This document shows positions 16,721 through 24,127 of a stretch of 64,000 nt of DNA, in pieces. Within the stretch, counting starts at the first letter, position 1. Each line of letters begins with the position of its first letter. The DNA is from Streptomyces changanensis. Lineage in GTDB: Bacteria > Actinomycetota > Actinomycetes > Streptomycetales > Streptomycetaceae. The notes beneath the pieces were generated by a model. It was not told the DNA's origin. It ran no database searches and was given only the letters and a program-made list of their open reading frames with translations. The stretch covers positions 6,572,001 through 6,636,000 of the forward strand of contig NZ_CP102332.1 in the NCBI RefSeq assembly GCF_024600715.1, given 5' to 3'. The position numbers were made by a program, and so were the translations under genes.

Positions 16721-17784
16721 CCGCGTCGACCAGCGTCGACCCGGCGCCCGGCGCCCCGGCCGCCAGGACGCGGGAGACCGACGCCGCACGGCTGGACGAC
16801 GCCGTGCGCGCGGTCGACGCCCCGGACGTCGTCTTCGCCCTCTCCCGCCACGGCCACCGCACGGTCCGCTGCGGCGGCACCGGGCCGCCGCCGCCCGCGC
16901 CGCGCGACCGCCTGCGTTACGAACTCGGCTCCGCGTCCAAGCCGTACACCGGACTGCTGCTCGCCCACCTCGTCCACCTCGGGGCGGTGCACGGGACCGA
17001 CCCGGCCTCTTCCTGTCTGCGCCCCGAGCGCGGCACGACCGTCGGACCCCGCGGCCCCATCACCCTCACCCACCTCGTCACCCACACCAGCGGACTGCCG
17101 CCGCTCCCCGTCGACTTCTACGCCCAGGCCCTGCCCCGGTGGGGGACCGACCCGTACGCCGGCTACCCCTCCCGGAGGGTCGTCCGCGCCTTCCTGCGGA
17201 GCCGTCCGCGCCACGCGCCGGGCACCCGCTGGCGGTACTCGAACTTCGGCGTCGCCGTCCTCGGCCACGCACTCGCCGCCGCCACGGCGACCCCCTGGGA
17301 GGAGCTGGTCACCGGCCACGTCCTGCGCCCCCTGGACCTCACGGGGACCGGGCTGCGGCCGGCCGGCCCCGAGACCGACGCCACCGGGCACCGCGCCGAC
17401 GGCACGACCCCCACCCCACCCCTGCGGATCGGCGGCTTCCAGGCGGCGGGCGCGGTCCGGGCCACCCCCCACGACCTGCTCACCTTCCTCGAAGCGCACC
17501 TCACCCCCGACGGCACGCCCCTCGCCGCCGCGCTCCACGAGGTGCGCCGGCCGGTACTGCGCCGGGGGTTCGGGCACCGCCACACCCACACCCTGACGTG
17601 GTTCCGGCACCCGGCGGCCGACGGGGGCACGATGTACTTCCACAGCGGCGCGACCTCCGGCCAGACCTCCTTCCTCGGCTTCCGACCGGACCGGGGCGGC
17701 GCGCTCGCCGCCGTGTGCAACCGCCGCCACGGCTCCACCAACGCCCTGATCCCGACGGCCTACGCCCTCCTGTGGGACCTCTGA
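16717..17784 (+). CDS. Cytoplasmic beta-lactamase/PBP-fold serine hydrolase
   Basis: A 355-residue class C beta-lactamase/esterase-fold protein. Motif 1 is S72-A-S-K75, motif 2 is the Tyr-Ser-Asn of RWRYSNFG, and the KTG position is held by HSGATSGQTS. It lacks any signal peptide, unlike cell-wall PBPs, so it most likely acts on a cytoplasmic ester or amide. In related biosynthetic pathways PBP-fold enzymes release or cyclise peptides; here that is inference. The GTG start overlaps the previous stop (GTGA), making it the last coupled gene of the operon. Confidence 0.85.
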   Translation: MTASTSVDPAPGAPAARTRETDAARLDDAVRAVDAPDVVFALSRHGHRTVRCGGTGPPPPAPRDRLRYELGSASKPYTGLLLAHLVHLGAVHGTDPASSCLRPERGTTVGPRGPITLTHLVTHTSGLPPLPVDFYAQALPRWGTDPYAGYPSRRVVRAFLRSRPRHAPGTRWRYSNFGVAVLGHALAAATATPWEELVTGHVLRPLDLTGTGLRPAGPETDATGHRADGTTPTPPLRIGGFQAAGAVRATPHDLLTFLEAHLTPDGTPLAAALHEVRRPVLRRGFGHRHTHTLTWFRHPAADGGTMYFHSGATSGQTSFLGFRPDRGGALAAVCNRRHGSTNALIPTAYALLWDL

Positions 17785-17865
17785 CGGCCCTTTGGCGTCC
17801 TCCCTCCCCGCCCGCCAGGAAAAGGGGTGGACGCCCACCGCCCGCCGCCGGTCGGATGGCGTCCC

Positions 17866-18834
17866 ATGGACGCAGCGCGCATGCACCCCGACCAGCACCC
17901 CATCGACGACGACCTCGTACGGCGGCTGGTCGCCGGGCGGTTCCCCCGGTGGGCGGGGCTGCCGGTGCGTCGGTTCCCCTCCGGCGGCACGGTCAACGCC
18001 ATGTACCGGCTGGGCGACGACATGGTCGTACGGCTGCCGCTGGTGGCCGGCGCGGCCGGCGACGTGGAGCTGGAGCGGCAGTGGCTGCCCCGGCTCGCGC
18101 CGCGGCTGCCCGTCGCCGTCCCGGAGGTGCTCGGGGCGGGCGAGCCGGCGGAGGGGTATCCGTGGCCGTGGTCGGTGTACCGGTGGCTGCCGGGCGGTCC
18201 CCCCGACGAGGCGGCGCCGCCCGAGCCCTTGCGGCTGGCGGAGGACCTCGCCGGGTTCGTGGCCGCCATGCGGAGCCTCACGTTGCCGGACGGGCCGCGG
18301 GCCCACCGCGGCGGCCCGGTCTCCTCCCTGGACGCGGAGAGCCGCGCGGCGATCGAGGAGCTGCGCCGCACACCGGGGGAGGGCGTGGACTGCGACGCCG
18401 CGACCGCCGTGTGGGAGGAGGCGCTGCGGGCCCCGGCCTGGGACGGGCCACCGGTGTGGCTGCACGGCGACCTGATGCCGGGCAACCTGCTCGTGCACCG
18501 CGGCAGGTTGAGCGCGGTGATCGACTTCGGGTGCGCGGGGACGGGCGATCCGGCGTGCGACCTGTTCCCGGCGTGGAACCTCCTGCCACCCGACGCCCGG
18601 GAGGTCTTCCGCGCGCAGCTCGGCGTGGACGACGCGACCTGGGTCCGCGGCCGCGGGCGGACGCTCGCGCAGGCACTGGTGGCGCTGCCCTACTACCGGA
18701 CGACCAACCCGGCCATGGCCCGCAACGCCCGGCACGTCATCCGGGCCGTCCTCGGGGAGCGCCGGGCCCCGCGGGGTCCCGGAGCCCATCACCCGGACGC
18801 CGCGGCTCCGATCCGTGACGGCCGCACCCCTTAG
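17866..18834 (+). CDS. Aminoglycoside phosphotransferase-family kinase
   Basis: A 322-residue APH/choline-kinase-fold enzyme: nucleotide-binding FPSGGTVNAMYRLGDDMVVRLP, catalytic loop VWLHGDLMPGNLLV (Asp of the Brenner motif) and metal-binding VIDFGCAGTGDPACDL. It phosphorylates a hydroxyl on a drug or small metabolite with ATP; members of this Streptomyces group are mostly uncharacterised. Starts at GTG 17827 (AGGA site 6 bases upstream), ATG 17866 and ATG 17881 are all possible; family alignment favours the last two. It follows the five-gene operon by 80 bases and might be read with it. Confidence 0.88.
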   Translation: MDAARMHPDQHPIDDDLVRRLVAGRFPRWAGLPVRRFPSGGTVNAMYRLGDDMVVRLPLVAGAAGDVELERQWLPRLAPRLPVAVPEVLGAGEPAEGYPWPWSVYRWLPGGPPDEAAPPEPLRLAEDLAGFVAAMRSLTLPDGPRAHRGGPVSSLDAESRAAIEELRRTPGEGVDCDAATAVWEEALRAPAWDGPPVWLHGDLMPGNLLVHRGRLSAVIDFGCAGTGDPACDLFPAWNLLPPDAREVFRAQLGVDDATWVRGRGRTLAQALVALPYYRTTNPAMARNARHVIRAVLGERRAPRGPGAHHPDAAAPIRDGRTP

Positions 18835-18845
18835 GGGGTGCGGCC
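18820..18845. terminator. Bidirectional terminator
   Basis: An 11-base perfect stem (GGCCGCACCCC pairing with GGGGTGCGGCC) with a TTAG loop. It overlaps the stop codons of the two convergent genes. Confidence 0.75.
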
Positions 18846-19547
18846 CGCCGCCATGGCGGGCCCGTCGCCGGCTCGGGGTGCCCGGCGCGGCATGCCGCGG
18901 ACGGCGACGGCCAGCGACCACAGGAGGATCGGGAGCGCCGCGACCCTCTCCATGCCGCCCATGCCCAGACCGAGGTACCGGTGGGAGAGGAAGAGTCCGA
19001 AGGCGGCGAGCGCCACGACGCCCAGCAGGCCCGTCACCCGGCGCAGCGCGCGCGGGACGTCGTCCGCCAGGCCGGAACCGGCCACCACCAGCCCGATGTT
19101 GCCGGTGCCCATGATGAGGAGGGCACCCAGGAGGTGCTGGTTCTCGTCGATGTCGGCGGGAGCCAGCCCGGCCAGGACGAAGCCCGCACCGGCGCCGGCG
19201 AGCAGGCACCGGGCGACCGCGCCGACGACGCCCCGGCGCCACAGGCCGGACGTGAGGACGGCGCCGATGACGAGCAGGACACCCAGGGTGACGAACGAGG
19301 CGTTCATCAGGGCGTGCTCGGGGGAGCAGACGTACCGGGGCTCGGGCTCCGCCTGGAGGGCGCAGTGCGCGTTGCCGAGATCGCTGATGTTGTTCCGGGC
19401 CCAGCTGTACGGTCGCGCCCACGCGGACTCGACGACGACGTGGATGACGAAGAACTGCACGACACCCGCGATCCACGCGGCGTATCCGATGCGAAGCCTC
19501 AACCGACCGTCCTCTCCCGTGTGTTGCCGGTACGGGAAGTCGATCAT
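18831..19547 (-). CDS. DUF998-type membrane protein
   Basis: A 238-residue protein with about six transmembrane helices and the DUF998 pattern: WIAGVVQFFVIHVVVESAWA in the first helix, YSWARNNISDLGNAHC just after it, and PADIDENQHLLGALLIMGTGN in the middle. The role of the family is unknown. ATG 19547 starts MIDFPYRQHTGEDGRLR, a short cytoplasmic lead-in. The 3' end overlaps the APH gene by four bases in convergent orientation. Confidence 0.85.
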   Translation of the reverse strand: MIDFPYRQHTGEDGRLRLRIGYAAWIAGVVQFFVIHVVVESAWARPYSWARNNISDLGNAHCALQAEPEPRYVCSPEHALMNASFVTLGVLLVIGAVLTSGLWRRGVVGAVARCLLAGAGAGFVLAGLAPADIDENQHLLGALLIMGTGNIGLVVAGSGLADDVPRALRRVTGLLGVVALAAFGLFLSHRYLGLGMGGMERVAALPILLWSLAVAVRGMPRRAPRAGDGPAMAAGRTP

Positions 19548-19586
19548 GTGGCGTCGGGGAGGGGCACTCCGGCCGGCCGCCGGAAG

Positions 19587-19610
19587 GGGGGTGGGGTTGC
19601 CCCCACCCCC
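19587..19610. terminator. Terminator after the ArsR-VOC operon
   Basis: Ten-base stem, GGGGGTGGGG pairing with CCCCACCCCC, loop TTGC. It lies downstream of the minus-strand VOC gene and before the DUF998 gene. Confidence 0.65.
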
Positions 19611-19646
19611 GGGAGGCGTGTACCGGGGGCCCGGGCGGGTCCTGCC

Positions 19647-20033
19647 CTACTCGCTGTGGACGAGCTGGATGAGGTTGCCGCAGGTGTCGTCGAGGACGGC
19701 GGTGGTGACCGGCCCCATCTCCAGCGGCTCCTGGGTGAAGCGCACCCCCAGGGCGCGCAGCCGGTGGAACTCGGCGCGCACGTCGTCGACGGCGAAGGAG
19801 GTGGCCGGGATGCCGTCCTCCACCAGTGCCGTCTGGTACGGCTGCACCGCGGGGTGGCCGGAGGGCTCCAGGAGCAGTTCGGTCCCCTCGGGGTCCTCCG
19901 GCGAGACCACGGTCAGCCAGCGGTCCTCGCCCATCGGGACGTCGTGCTTCCGCACGAAGCCGAGCACGTCGGTGTAGAAGCGCACCGCCTTCTCCTGGTC
20001 GTCGACGAAGACGCTGGACAGGTGGATCCTCAT
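19647..20033 (-). CDS. VOC-family protein in ArsR operon
   Basis: A 128-residue glyoxalase-fold protein (MRIHLSSVFVDDQEKAVRFY at the start, VLDDTCGNLIQLVHSE at the end) with the paired half-domain pattern. It resembles the PhnB/bleomycin-binding group. Its ATG overlaps the stop of the preceding ArsR gene (ATGA), so the two are co-translated; the regulator probably controls its own small-molecule-binding or detoxifying partner. Confidence 0.88.
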   Translation of the reverse strand: MRIHLSSVFVDDQEKAVRFYTDVLGFVRKHDVPMGEDRWLTVVSPEDPEGTELLLEPSGHPAVQPYQTALVEDGIPATSFAVDDVRAEFHRLRALGVRFTQEPLEMGPVTTAVLDDTCGNLIQLVHSE

Positions 20034-20323
20034 GGGGTGTCCTCCGATGCATCGGGCCTGAGCCACCGGTTGACGATGTGCTCGAGGGGTTCGGTGTTCA
20101 CGTCGTGGAACTTGTAGCGGCCCTCGCGTCGGGGAAGGACCAGGCCGGCCGCCTCCAGCACGGCCAGGTGCTGGCTGATCGCCTGGCGGGACAGCCCGAT
20201 GCCGTGTTCGGTCACCAGTCGCGCGCAGAGCTCGAACAGGGTCTGGCCGTCCCGCTCGACCAGCTCGTCGAGGATGCGCCGACGAGTGGGGTCGGCCAGC
20301 GCCTTGAACACATCCTCCGTCAT
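20030..20323 (-). CDS. ArsR-family repressor
   Basis: A 97-residue winged-helix protein: MTEDVFKALADPTRRRILDE, then LSRQAISQHLAVLEAAGLVL as recognition helix and RREGRYKFHDVN as the wing. It lacks the CxC metal site of arsenic sensors and matches the group that represses an adjacent glyoxalase-fold gene. ATG 20323 gives the normal start; a TTG at 20341 is in frame but unlikely. A perfect dyad lies just upstream. Confidence 0.9.
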   Translation of the reverse strand: MTEDVFKALADPTRRRILDELVERDGQTLFELCARLVTEHGIGLSRQAISQHLAVLEAAGLVLPRREGRYKFHDVNTEPLEHIVNRWLRPDASEDTP

Positions 20324-20332
20324 GACCGCCAC

Positions 20333-20358
20333 GATAGGCAAGTGGCGACTTGCCTATC
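20333..20358. promoter_or_regulatory. Autoregulatory operator of the ArsR-VOC operon
   Basis: An 11-base perfect inverted repeat, GATAGGCAAGT and ACTTGCCTATC, around GGCG. It begins 10 bases upstream of the arsR-type start. It is the strongest dyad in this part of the window. Confidence 0.75.
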
Positions 20359-20396
20359 AAGTCGGACGTCCGCCACCGCCCGCTCCGTGGGCCCCC

Positions 20397-21599
20397 TCAG
20401 CCCCTCGCGACGTCCTTGACGAACACGAGCCCGTCGGTGCCGGCCAGGTGCGCCGGATCGAACGGGGCGTAGCCGAACCAGGGAGACACGCGGGGCGCGA
20501 GAGGCACGTCACCGAGGGCGGCGGCCAGCCGGGGCGCGTCGACGAGGCACCGCTCCTCGGGCCGCGCGTACAGGAGCCCTTCGACGGTGTCCGGTGGCGG
20601 GGCGTCGACGCCCCGGTGCCGCAGCGTGCCGAGGGCCGTGGCCAGGACGGCGTACTCCTCGCCGAGCCGGGCGTTCACCAGCGCACCCGCGCTCCACCAC
20701 TCCAGCGGCATCCCGCCCATCCGCATCGAGCTCTTCGCCCGCTGGAGGTGGGAGTTGTGCGCGTGGACGAGCGCCGGACCCCGAGCGGCCAGGGCGAGGA
20801 GGTTGTCGGCCATCATCTGGTCGCGCACCCCCACCAGCCGGGTCAGGCGGGCGGATGAGGCGTCGGCCATCCAGTGGTGGTAGCGCAGCAGTCCGAGGGC
20901 GGTGCGCCCGTACAGGCGCGCCCGGTCCCAGTCGCCGCGCGAACCCGCCGCGAGCAGGTGCGGCGCCTGAGCGTCGAGCAGCGCCACCAGGTCGTCGGCG
21001 AGCACCCGCAGCCGACCGGCCTCGGCGGACTGCCCCACGGAGGGGGACGGGTCCGTCATCGCGGCGGGATCCGTCCACCGGTCGTCGGTGCCGAGCAGCC
21101 GGTCGAGCGTCGCTGTGGTGCAGGGCAGCAGGGCCGCGTCCACCCGGGTCGAGAGGTGGTCGTGGAGCGCGGTGAGGGCCTGCCGGGGGCTCGCGGCGCC
21201 GGTGATCTCCAGCGGTCCGTCGAAGCCGGCGAAGCGGAGCCGCTCGGACGGGGGTCGGCCGGTGTTGTGGGCGCGCATCCAGCGCACGAGCTCGCGATTG
21301 CCCGCGTGGGCGCCCCAACCGTGGCTGAAGCCGTGCTCCATGACCGCGTCGAGGGTGCCCTCGCCCCCGGTGACGTAGTCGTCGACGACCAGGCCCTTCA
21401 GGCAGTCGCTCTCGATCGCGATGGTGCCGTAGCCCTCCCGCTCGACGAGGTGCCGGAAGAGGTCGTTGCGCAGGTCGAGGAGGGCCTCCTCGTCGTGGGT
21501 GGGCTCGCCCAGGGCGAGCAGTCGCGGTGGGGCCGGGAGCAGCGCCATGACGGCGGCGGCGTCGACCGCGTGGACGGTGTCCGTGATGTCGGTGACCAT
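20397..21599 (-). CDS. Erythromycin-esterase-family protein
   Basis: A 400-residue member of the erythromycin esterase/succinoglycan-biosynthesis hydrolase family. Conserved elements are LLALGEPTHDEEALLDLRND (with the catalytic-type His and Glu), TIAIESD, VMEHGFSHGWG, and the mid-protein VHAHNSHLQRAKSS. True Ere enzymes open macrolide lactones; chromosomal Streptomyces members are mostly untested, so macrolide is only one option. It is divergent from a double-MerR regulator with a dyad in between, consistent with drug-inducible resistance. Confidence 0.85.
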   Translation of the reverse strand: MVTDITDTVHAVDAAAVMALLPAPPRLLALGEPTHDEEALLDLRNDLFRHLVEREGYGTIAIESDCLKGLVVDDYVTGGEGTLDAVMEHGFSHGWGAHAGNRELVRWMRAHNTGRPPSERLRFAGFDGPLEITGAASPRQALTALHDHLSTRVDAALLPCTTATLDRLLGTDDRWTDPAAMTDPSPSVGQSAEAGRLRVLADDLVALLDAQAPHLLAAGSRGDWDRARLYGRTALGLLRYHHWMADASSARLTRLVGVRDQMMADNLLALAARGPALVHAHNSHLQRAKSSMRMGGMPLEWWSAGALVNARLGEEYAVLATALGTLRHRGVDAPPPDTVEGLLYARPEERCLVDAPRLAAALGDVPLAPRVSPWFGYAPFDPAHLAGTDGLVFVKDVARG

Positions 21600-21601
21600 G
21601 C

Positions 21602-21621
21602 CTTCAACGCTATCGTTGAAG
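21602..21621. promoter_or_regulatory. MerR-type operator between esterase and regulator
   Basis: CTTCAACG-CTAT-CGTTGAAG is a perfect 8-base inverted repeat 3 bases upstream of the esterase start and 45 before the regulator. Its overall 20-base span fits MerR-family binding within a promoter spacer. Confidence 0.65.
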
Positions 21622-21665
21622 CTTCGGTGGAGACTTTCTCGCCATCCGGGCCGACGCACGGGGGG

Positions 21666-22403
21666 ATGATGACGCGCAACCTTCAAAGTGATCGACGGCT
21701 CCGGCCGGTCGACCTGGCGCGCGGGCACGGTCTGTCGACGCAGGCGGTCAGGAACTACGAGGAGGCCGGCATCCTCCCGGCCGCCGACCGCACCCCGAGC
21801 GGCTACCGCGCCTACACCCCGCTGCACGCGGCGGCCCTGCGCGCGTTCCTCGCGCTCGTGCCCGGCCACGGCCACCGCACGGCGGCGTCGATCATGCGGG
21901 CGGTCCACGCGGACCGGCCCGAGGAGGCGTTCCACCTCATCGACGAGAGCCACGCCCGGCTCCTCGACGACCGCCGGACCCTGCGGGCCGTGGAGGACGC
22001 CCTGCGCGACCTGGGGCGCGGCAGCGGACCCCCGCCCGGCGCGGCGGCGGCCGGGCAGGGCGGCACGTTCATCGGACCGCTCGCGGCCGGACTCGGGATC
22101 CGGCCCGCGACCCTGCGCACCTGGGAGCGCGTCGGACTGGTCCGCCCGCGCCGCGACCCGCTGACCGGGTACCGGGTGTACGACGAGGCCGACGTACGGG
22201 ACGCCCGGCTGGTCCACCAACTCAGGCGGGGCGGCTACCCGCTGGAGCGGATCGCCCCGCTGATCGCCCGGGTGCGGACGGCCGGGGGAGTGGAGCCGCT
22301 GGAGGGCACGCTGTCCGACTGGCACGGCCGGCTGTCCGCCTGGGGGCGGGCGATGCTGACCGGCGCCGCGGAACTGGAGGCGTACCTCCGCGAACGGGCC
22401 TGA
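21666..22403 (+). CDS. TioE-like regulator with two MerR domains
   Basis: A 245-residue protein carrying two MerR helix-turn-helix units. The first is PVDLARGHGLSTQAVRNYEE with GYRAYTPLHAAALRA; the second is GPLAAGLGIRPATLRTWERV with GYRVYDEADVRDARL. This tandem arrangement is that of the TioE group of antibiotic-cluster regulators. It should act as a promoter-distorting activator or repressor of the divergent esterase gene. ATG 21666 and ATG 21669 are adjacent; a poly-G site precedes both. Confidence 0.85.
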   Translation: MMTRNLQSDRRLRPVDLARGHGLSTQAVRNYEEAGILPAADRTPSGYRAYTPLHAAALRAFLALVPGHGHRTAASIMRAVHADRPEEAFHLIDESHARLLDDRRTLRAVEDALRDLGRGSGPPPGAAAAGQGGTFIGPLAAGLGIRPATLRTWERVGLVRPRRDPLTGYRVYDEADVRDARLVHQLRRGGYPLERIAPLIARVRTAGGVEPLEGTLSDWHGRLSAWGRAMLTGAAELEAYLRERA

Positions 22404-22583
22404 CACGCCGGCGATCCGGCGGCGCCGGGCGCTGCCCCGTCGTGCCGTCCACCGTGCGCGTCGCGCCCCGGGGCGCGGTTCACCCGCCGCCACCGGGGCG
22501 CGGACCGTCACTCGTCGAACGAGGCGGCGGGCCGAGCCGGCCGCCCGGCGGGAAATTCGGCTGCCCCGACGGACGGGGCGCGT

Positions 22584-22589
22584 TACCGT
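22584..22589 (+). promoter_or_regulatory. -10 box for a leaderless leader peptide
   Basis: TACCGT is a TANNNT-type -10 hexamer placed exactly 7 bases before the ATG of the Ala-rich leader ORF, the spacing of leaderless mRNAs in Streptomyces. No good -35 is seen. Confidence 0.45.
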
Positions 22590-22596
22590 GGCCCGT

Positions 22597-22665
22597 ATGA
22601 ACGTCACCGGCCGAAGCACCACCGCGACCGCGCGAGCGACCAGCTCGCCGGTTGCCGCCGCCTGA
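22597..22665 (+). CDS. 22-residue Ala-rich leader peptide
   Basis: A short ORF encoding MNVTGRSTTATARATS and ending Ser-Pro-Val-Ala-Ala-Ala-stop, six alanines in 22 residues with three at the very end. It lies upstream of an alanyl-tRNA synthetase-like gene. The mRNA probably starts at or near its ATG. Its 3' end (22648-22657) can pair with the 5' arm of a terminator-like hairpin, the geometry of a ribosome-controlled attenuator. Ala codons are common in this genome, so chance cannot be excluded. Confidence 0.45.
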   Translation: MNVTGRSTTATARATSSPVAAA

Positions 22666-22674
22666 CGTAACCCC

Positions 22675-22710
22675 GTCCCACCGGCGACCGGAAACGGTCC
22701 GCCGGTGGAC
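22675..22710 (+). terminator. Attenuator hairpin with GAAA tetraloop
   Basis: A 15-base-pair stem: GTCC, ACCGGCG and ACCG pair with CGGT, CGCCGGT and GGAC, interrupted by single-base bulges at 22679 and 22699 and capped by GAAA (22691-22694). It follows the leader-peptide stop by 9 bases. Bases 22682-22691 can instead pair with 22648-22657 over ten positions (one G-T), giving a mutually exclusive antiterminator. No U-tract follows, as is often the case in Streptomyces. Confidence 0.5.
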
Positions 22711-22794
22711 CCGTGGCGTTCGACGCCCCGGTTTCGACGACTGCGCGGTTCCGTTGTCCGGCGCCTCCCCGCTGCGACGCGAAGGAGCCACCCC

Positions 22795-23964
22795 ATGCAG
22801 ACCGAGCAGATCGTCCGCACGTTCGTCGAGTACTTCGAGGAGCGCGGCCACCGCCGCGTCACCGGCTCGACGCTGCTGCCGCCGCCCGGCGACCCGGTGC
22901 TGTTCACCACCTCCGGCATGCATCCGCTCACGCCCTACCTGGAAGGACGCCCCCATCCCCTGGGCAGGCGGCTGGTCGACGTCCAGCGCTGCCTGCGCAC
23001 CACCGACCTGGAAGAGGTCGGCGACCCCACCCACCTGACCGTCTTCGAGATGCTCGGCACCTGGTCGCTGGGCGGCTACGAGGGCCGCCAGAGCCTCGCC
23101 TGGGGGTACGAGCTGTTCACTGAGGGGCTCGGCATCGATCCGACGATGCTGCACGCCACGGCCTACGCCGGTGACGACCGGGTGGGACCGGACACGTCCT
23201 CCGTCGACCTGTGGGAGGGCCTCGGCGTCCCCGTCGAACTCACCGTGGAGGACAACTGGTGGTCCAACGGACCCACCGGCCCGTGCGGTCCCGATTCGGA
23301 GATGTTCCTGTGGACCGGCGACACCCCGCCCGAGTCCACGCCCACCCGCGACGACCGCTGGGTGGAGGTGTGGAACCACGTGATGATGCGCCACCGCCGA
23401 CTCGACGACGGCTCGCTCGTACCGCTGCCCCAGCGCAACGTCGACACCGGCCTCGGCCTGGAGCGACTGGCCGCCCTCCTGCAGGGCCGGTCCTCGGTGC
23501 ACGAGAGTGACGTCTTCGCCCCCTGGCGCCGCTCCGTGCCGGCCCTGTGGCCGTCCCTCGACGAGCGGTCACTCCGCCTCGTCTGCGACCATCTGCGCTC
23601 GGCCGTCGTCGTGCTCGGCGACGGGGTCCGCCCGGCCCACACCGGCCGTGGGTACGTCCTGCGGCGCCTGGTGCGGCGGGTGCTGACGGTGCTGTGGCGG
23701 GACGACCCGTCGCGCAGCCTGGGCGACCTGCCGGACGAGCTGGTCCGGCACACCCTGGACCGCTTCCGGCAGGGCACGGACCCGGACCTCGTGTCCCGGA
23801 CGCTCCTGGAGGAGGAGCGGCGCTTCCGCCGACTCCTGGAACGCGGCCGGCAGGTCCTCGCCCGGCCCCGCTTCCGGGGCCCGCTCGACGAGGAGGACCT
23901 CCACTACCTCCACGACACCCACGGCCTCCCGCGCGACCTGGTGACGCACCTGCGCCAGGAGTGA
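22795..23964 (+). CDS. Stand-alone alanyl-tRNA synthetase catalytic core
   Basis: A 389-residue class II synthetase-like protein. AlaRS active-site segments are intact: LFTTSGMHPLTPYLEG, TVFEMLGTWSLGGYE, DNWWSNGPTGPCGPDSEM, VWNHVMM and NVDTGLGLERLAALLQG. Full AlaRS is about 880 residues; the editing domain (HxxxH/CxxxH zinc site) and C-Ala domain are missing. The gene ends cleanly, so this looks like a dedicated paralogue. It could charge alanine to tRNA or a carrier without proofreading, or act as a resistance or sensor protein. ATG 22795 follows GAAGGAG (22781-22787). An Ala-rich leader and hairpin precede it. Confidence 0.85.
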   Translation: MQTEQIVRTFVEYFEERGHRRVTGSTLLPPPGDPVLFTTSGMHPLTPYLEGRPHPLGRRLVDVQRCLRTTDLEEVGDPTHLTVFEMLGTWSLGGYEGRQSLAWGYELFTEGLGIDPTMLHATAYAGDDRVGPDTSSVDLWEGLGVPVELTVEDNWWSNGPTGPCGPDSEMFLWTGDTPPESTPTRDDRWVEVWNHVMMRHRRLDDGSLVPLPQRNVDTGLGLERLAALLQGRSSVHESDVFAPWRRSVPALWPSLDERSLRLVCDHLRSAVVVLGDGVRPAHTGRGYVLRRLVRRVLTVLWRDDPSRSLGDLPDELVRHTLDRFRQGTDPDLVSRTLLEEERRFRRLLERGRQVLARPRFRGPLDEEDLHYLHDTHGLPRDLVTHLRQE

Positions 23965-24127
23965 CGGCGACGGGCGTGGCGCGGTCGGGACGGGCGCCTC
24001 ACGCGTGACGGACGTGACCCGCTTCGCGTCCTGGCCGGTGACGGGCCCGCGACCGGAGCACGGGACCGGCCGCGCGGTCCCCTCCGGACGTCCGGACGTC
24101 GGGGCACCCGGACCCCCGGACTCCCGC

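Noticed and set aside
17866..18834. APH-like kinase as the kinase of a class V lanthipeptide system with the 13.7-17.8 kb operon
   Set aside because: The known partners (lyase and HopA1-like proteins) are absent, the peptide lacks a Ser/Thr/Cys-rich core, and the kinase belongs to a common stand-alone Streptomyces group.
16633..20052. 1,139-residue open frame on the minus strand
   Set aside because: It runs antisense through five well-supported genes, is Arg/Gly/Pro-rich and matches no family; long antisense frames are expected at this GC content.
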